Below, one piece after another: positions 63,843 to 64,000 of a DNA stretch of 64,000 nucleotides. Position numbers and translations under genes: made by a program. Where the stretch lies: contig NZ_CP034783.1 of the NCBI RefSeq assembly GCF_006094435.1, positions 5,359,001 through 5,423,000 of the forward strand, written 5' to 3'. The notes under the pieces are model-generated. The model was not told the DNA's origin, did not search any database, and saw nothing but the letters and a program-made list of their open reading frames with translations. This DNA is from Pseudomonas sp. MPC6. GTDB lineage: Bacteria; Pseudomonadota; Gammaproteobacteria; Pseudomonadales; Pseudomonadaceae. Within the stretch, counting starts at the first letter, position 1. Each line of letters starts with the position of its first letter.

Positions 63843-63856
63843 CAGGCCCTATTTAA

Positions 63857-63881
63857 GGTTCGATTCCCTTCACCCGCTCCA
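63857..63881 (+). pseudogene. 3' part of disrupted tRNA-Gly(CCC), right attachment site
   Basis: GGTTCGATTCCC followed by TTCACCCGCTCCA completes the tRNA begun at 18419. The acceptor 3' strand CACCCGC pairs with GCGGGTG of the left part and not fully with the element's own tRNA (GCGGGTA). It marks the right end of the insertion. Confidence 0.93.
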
Positions 63882-63930
63882 ATCGAATTTCAGTCTCACG
63901 TCGGTTTTTGACGGGGGATGCAGGTAAAGA

Positions 63931-63959
63931 AAAAACCGGCCTTGATGGCCGGTTTTTTT
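63931..63959 (+). terminator. Intrinsic terminator of the original tRNA-Gly gene
   Basis: ACCGGCC and GGCCGGT arms with a 5-base loop, preceded by six A and followed by seven T. It lies 50 bases after the tRNA 3' end and would have ended its transcript before the insertion. Confidence 0.85.
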
Positions 63960-64000
63960 GTGTCTGGGGTTTGGTGGGATTGGGCTCATTTTTTACAAGC

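Larger units (their letters stand above)
63525..63856. other. Non-coding right end of the element
   Basis: 332 bases holding two hairpins (63537-63567 and 63814-63842) and the right-end inverted repeat, but no gene. Confidence 0.6.

Noticed and set aside
18473..63856. Element interpreted as a prophage or conjugative element
   Set aside because: No capsid, portal, terminase, relaxase or type IV secretion genes are present; mobility genes are limited to the recombinase unit.

Overview
The window comes from a Pseudomonas chromosome, most likely the P. fluorescens group. The evidence is the high GC, the many REP-type palindromes of the GTGGGAGCGGGCTTGCTCGC kind, an MvaT/MvaU-family protein, RhlA, and the guanidine degradation locus. 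No species call is possible from sequence inspection alone.

Bases 1 to about 18,418 are conserved backbone: the end of an AbrB-type membrane protein, ung, an enoyl-CoA hydratase/HIBYL-CoA hydrolase, and two tyrosine-rich lipoproteins. A guanidine degradation operon (about 3.9-14.0 kb) follows, with a sigma-54-like promoter, a guanidine-I riboswitch, an ABC importer, a two-subunit carboxyguanidine deiminase, a biotin-dependent guanidine/urea carboxylase and allophanate hydrolase. A second riboswitch of the guanidine-II (mini-ykkC) type sits directly before the carboxylase gene. After a 96-bp tandem REP array come a GGDEF diguanylate cyclase, a CWC protein, rsuA and rhlA.

Bases 18,473 to 63,856 form one integrated element of about 45 kb. 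It splits a chromosomal tRNA-Gly(CCC) gene inside the T-loop: the 5' part lies at 18,419-18,472, the 3' part at 63,857-63,881, and the shared core is GGTTC. The element carries a complete, different tRNA-Gly(CCC) just inside its left end, which would replace the broken gene. The recombination module (19.3-24.7 kb) matches the gamma-mobile-trio (GmtY-GmtZ-GmtX). Two further overlapping genes follow in the same transcription unit, and the last looks like a RecD-type helicase that has lost its ATPase motifs. A 13-bp inverted repeat lies near both ends.

The cargo is mainly antiphage defence, known and candidate: two Septu-like pairs (ATPase plus HNH), Gabija (GajA and GajB), a Shedu nuclease, an ABC three-component (ABC-3C) system, a restriction nuclease-STAND NTPase fusion, an Mrr-like nuclease, a protein with two PD-(D/E)XK-like regions, another PD-(D/E)XK-like protein, a HEXXH metallopeptidase that could act like Lit, and a phosphoribosyltransferase-like protein. 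An MvaT/MvaU-type silencer is also carried. Broken genes (MNT nucleotidyltransferase, quinone oxidoreductase, IS66, XRE, GNAT, response regulator) and four copies of a GC-rich structured repeat show repeated gene exchange inside the element. The strongest candidates for new biology are the five-gene recombination operon with the replacement tRNA, the metallopeptidase, the double-nuclease proteins, and the two classes of guanidine riboswitch in one operon.
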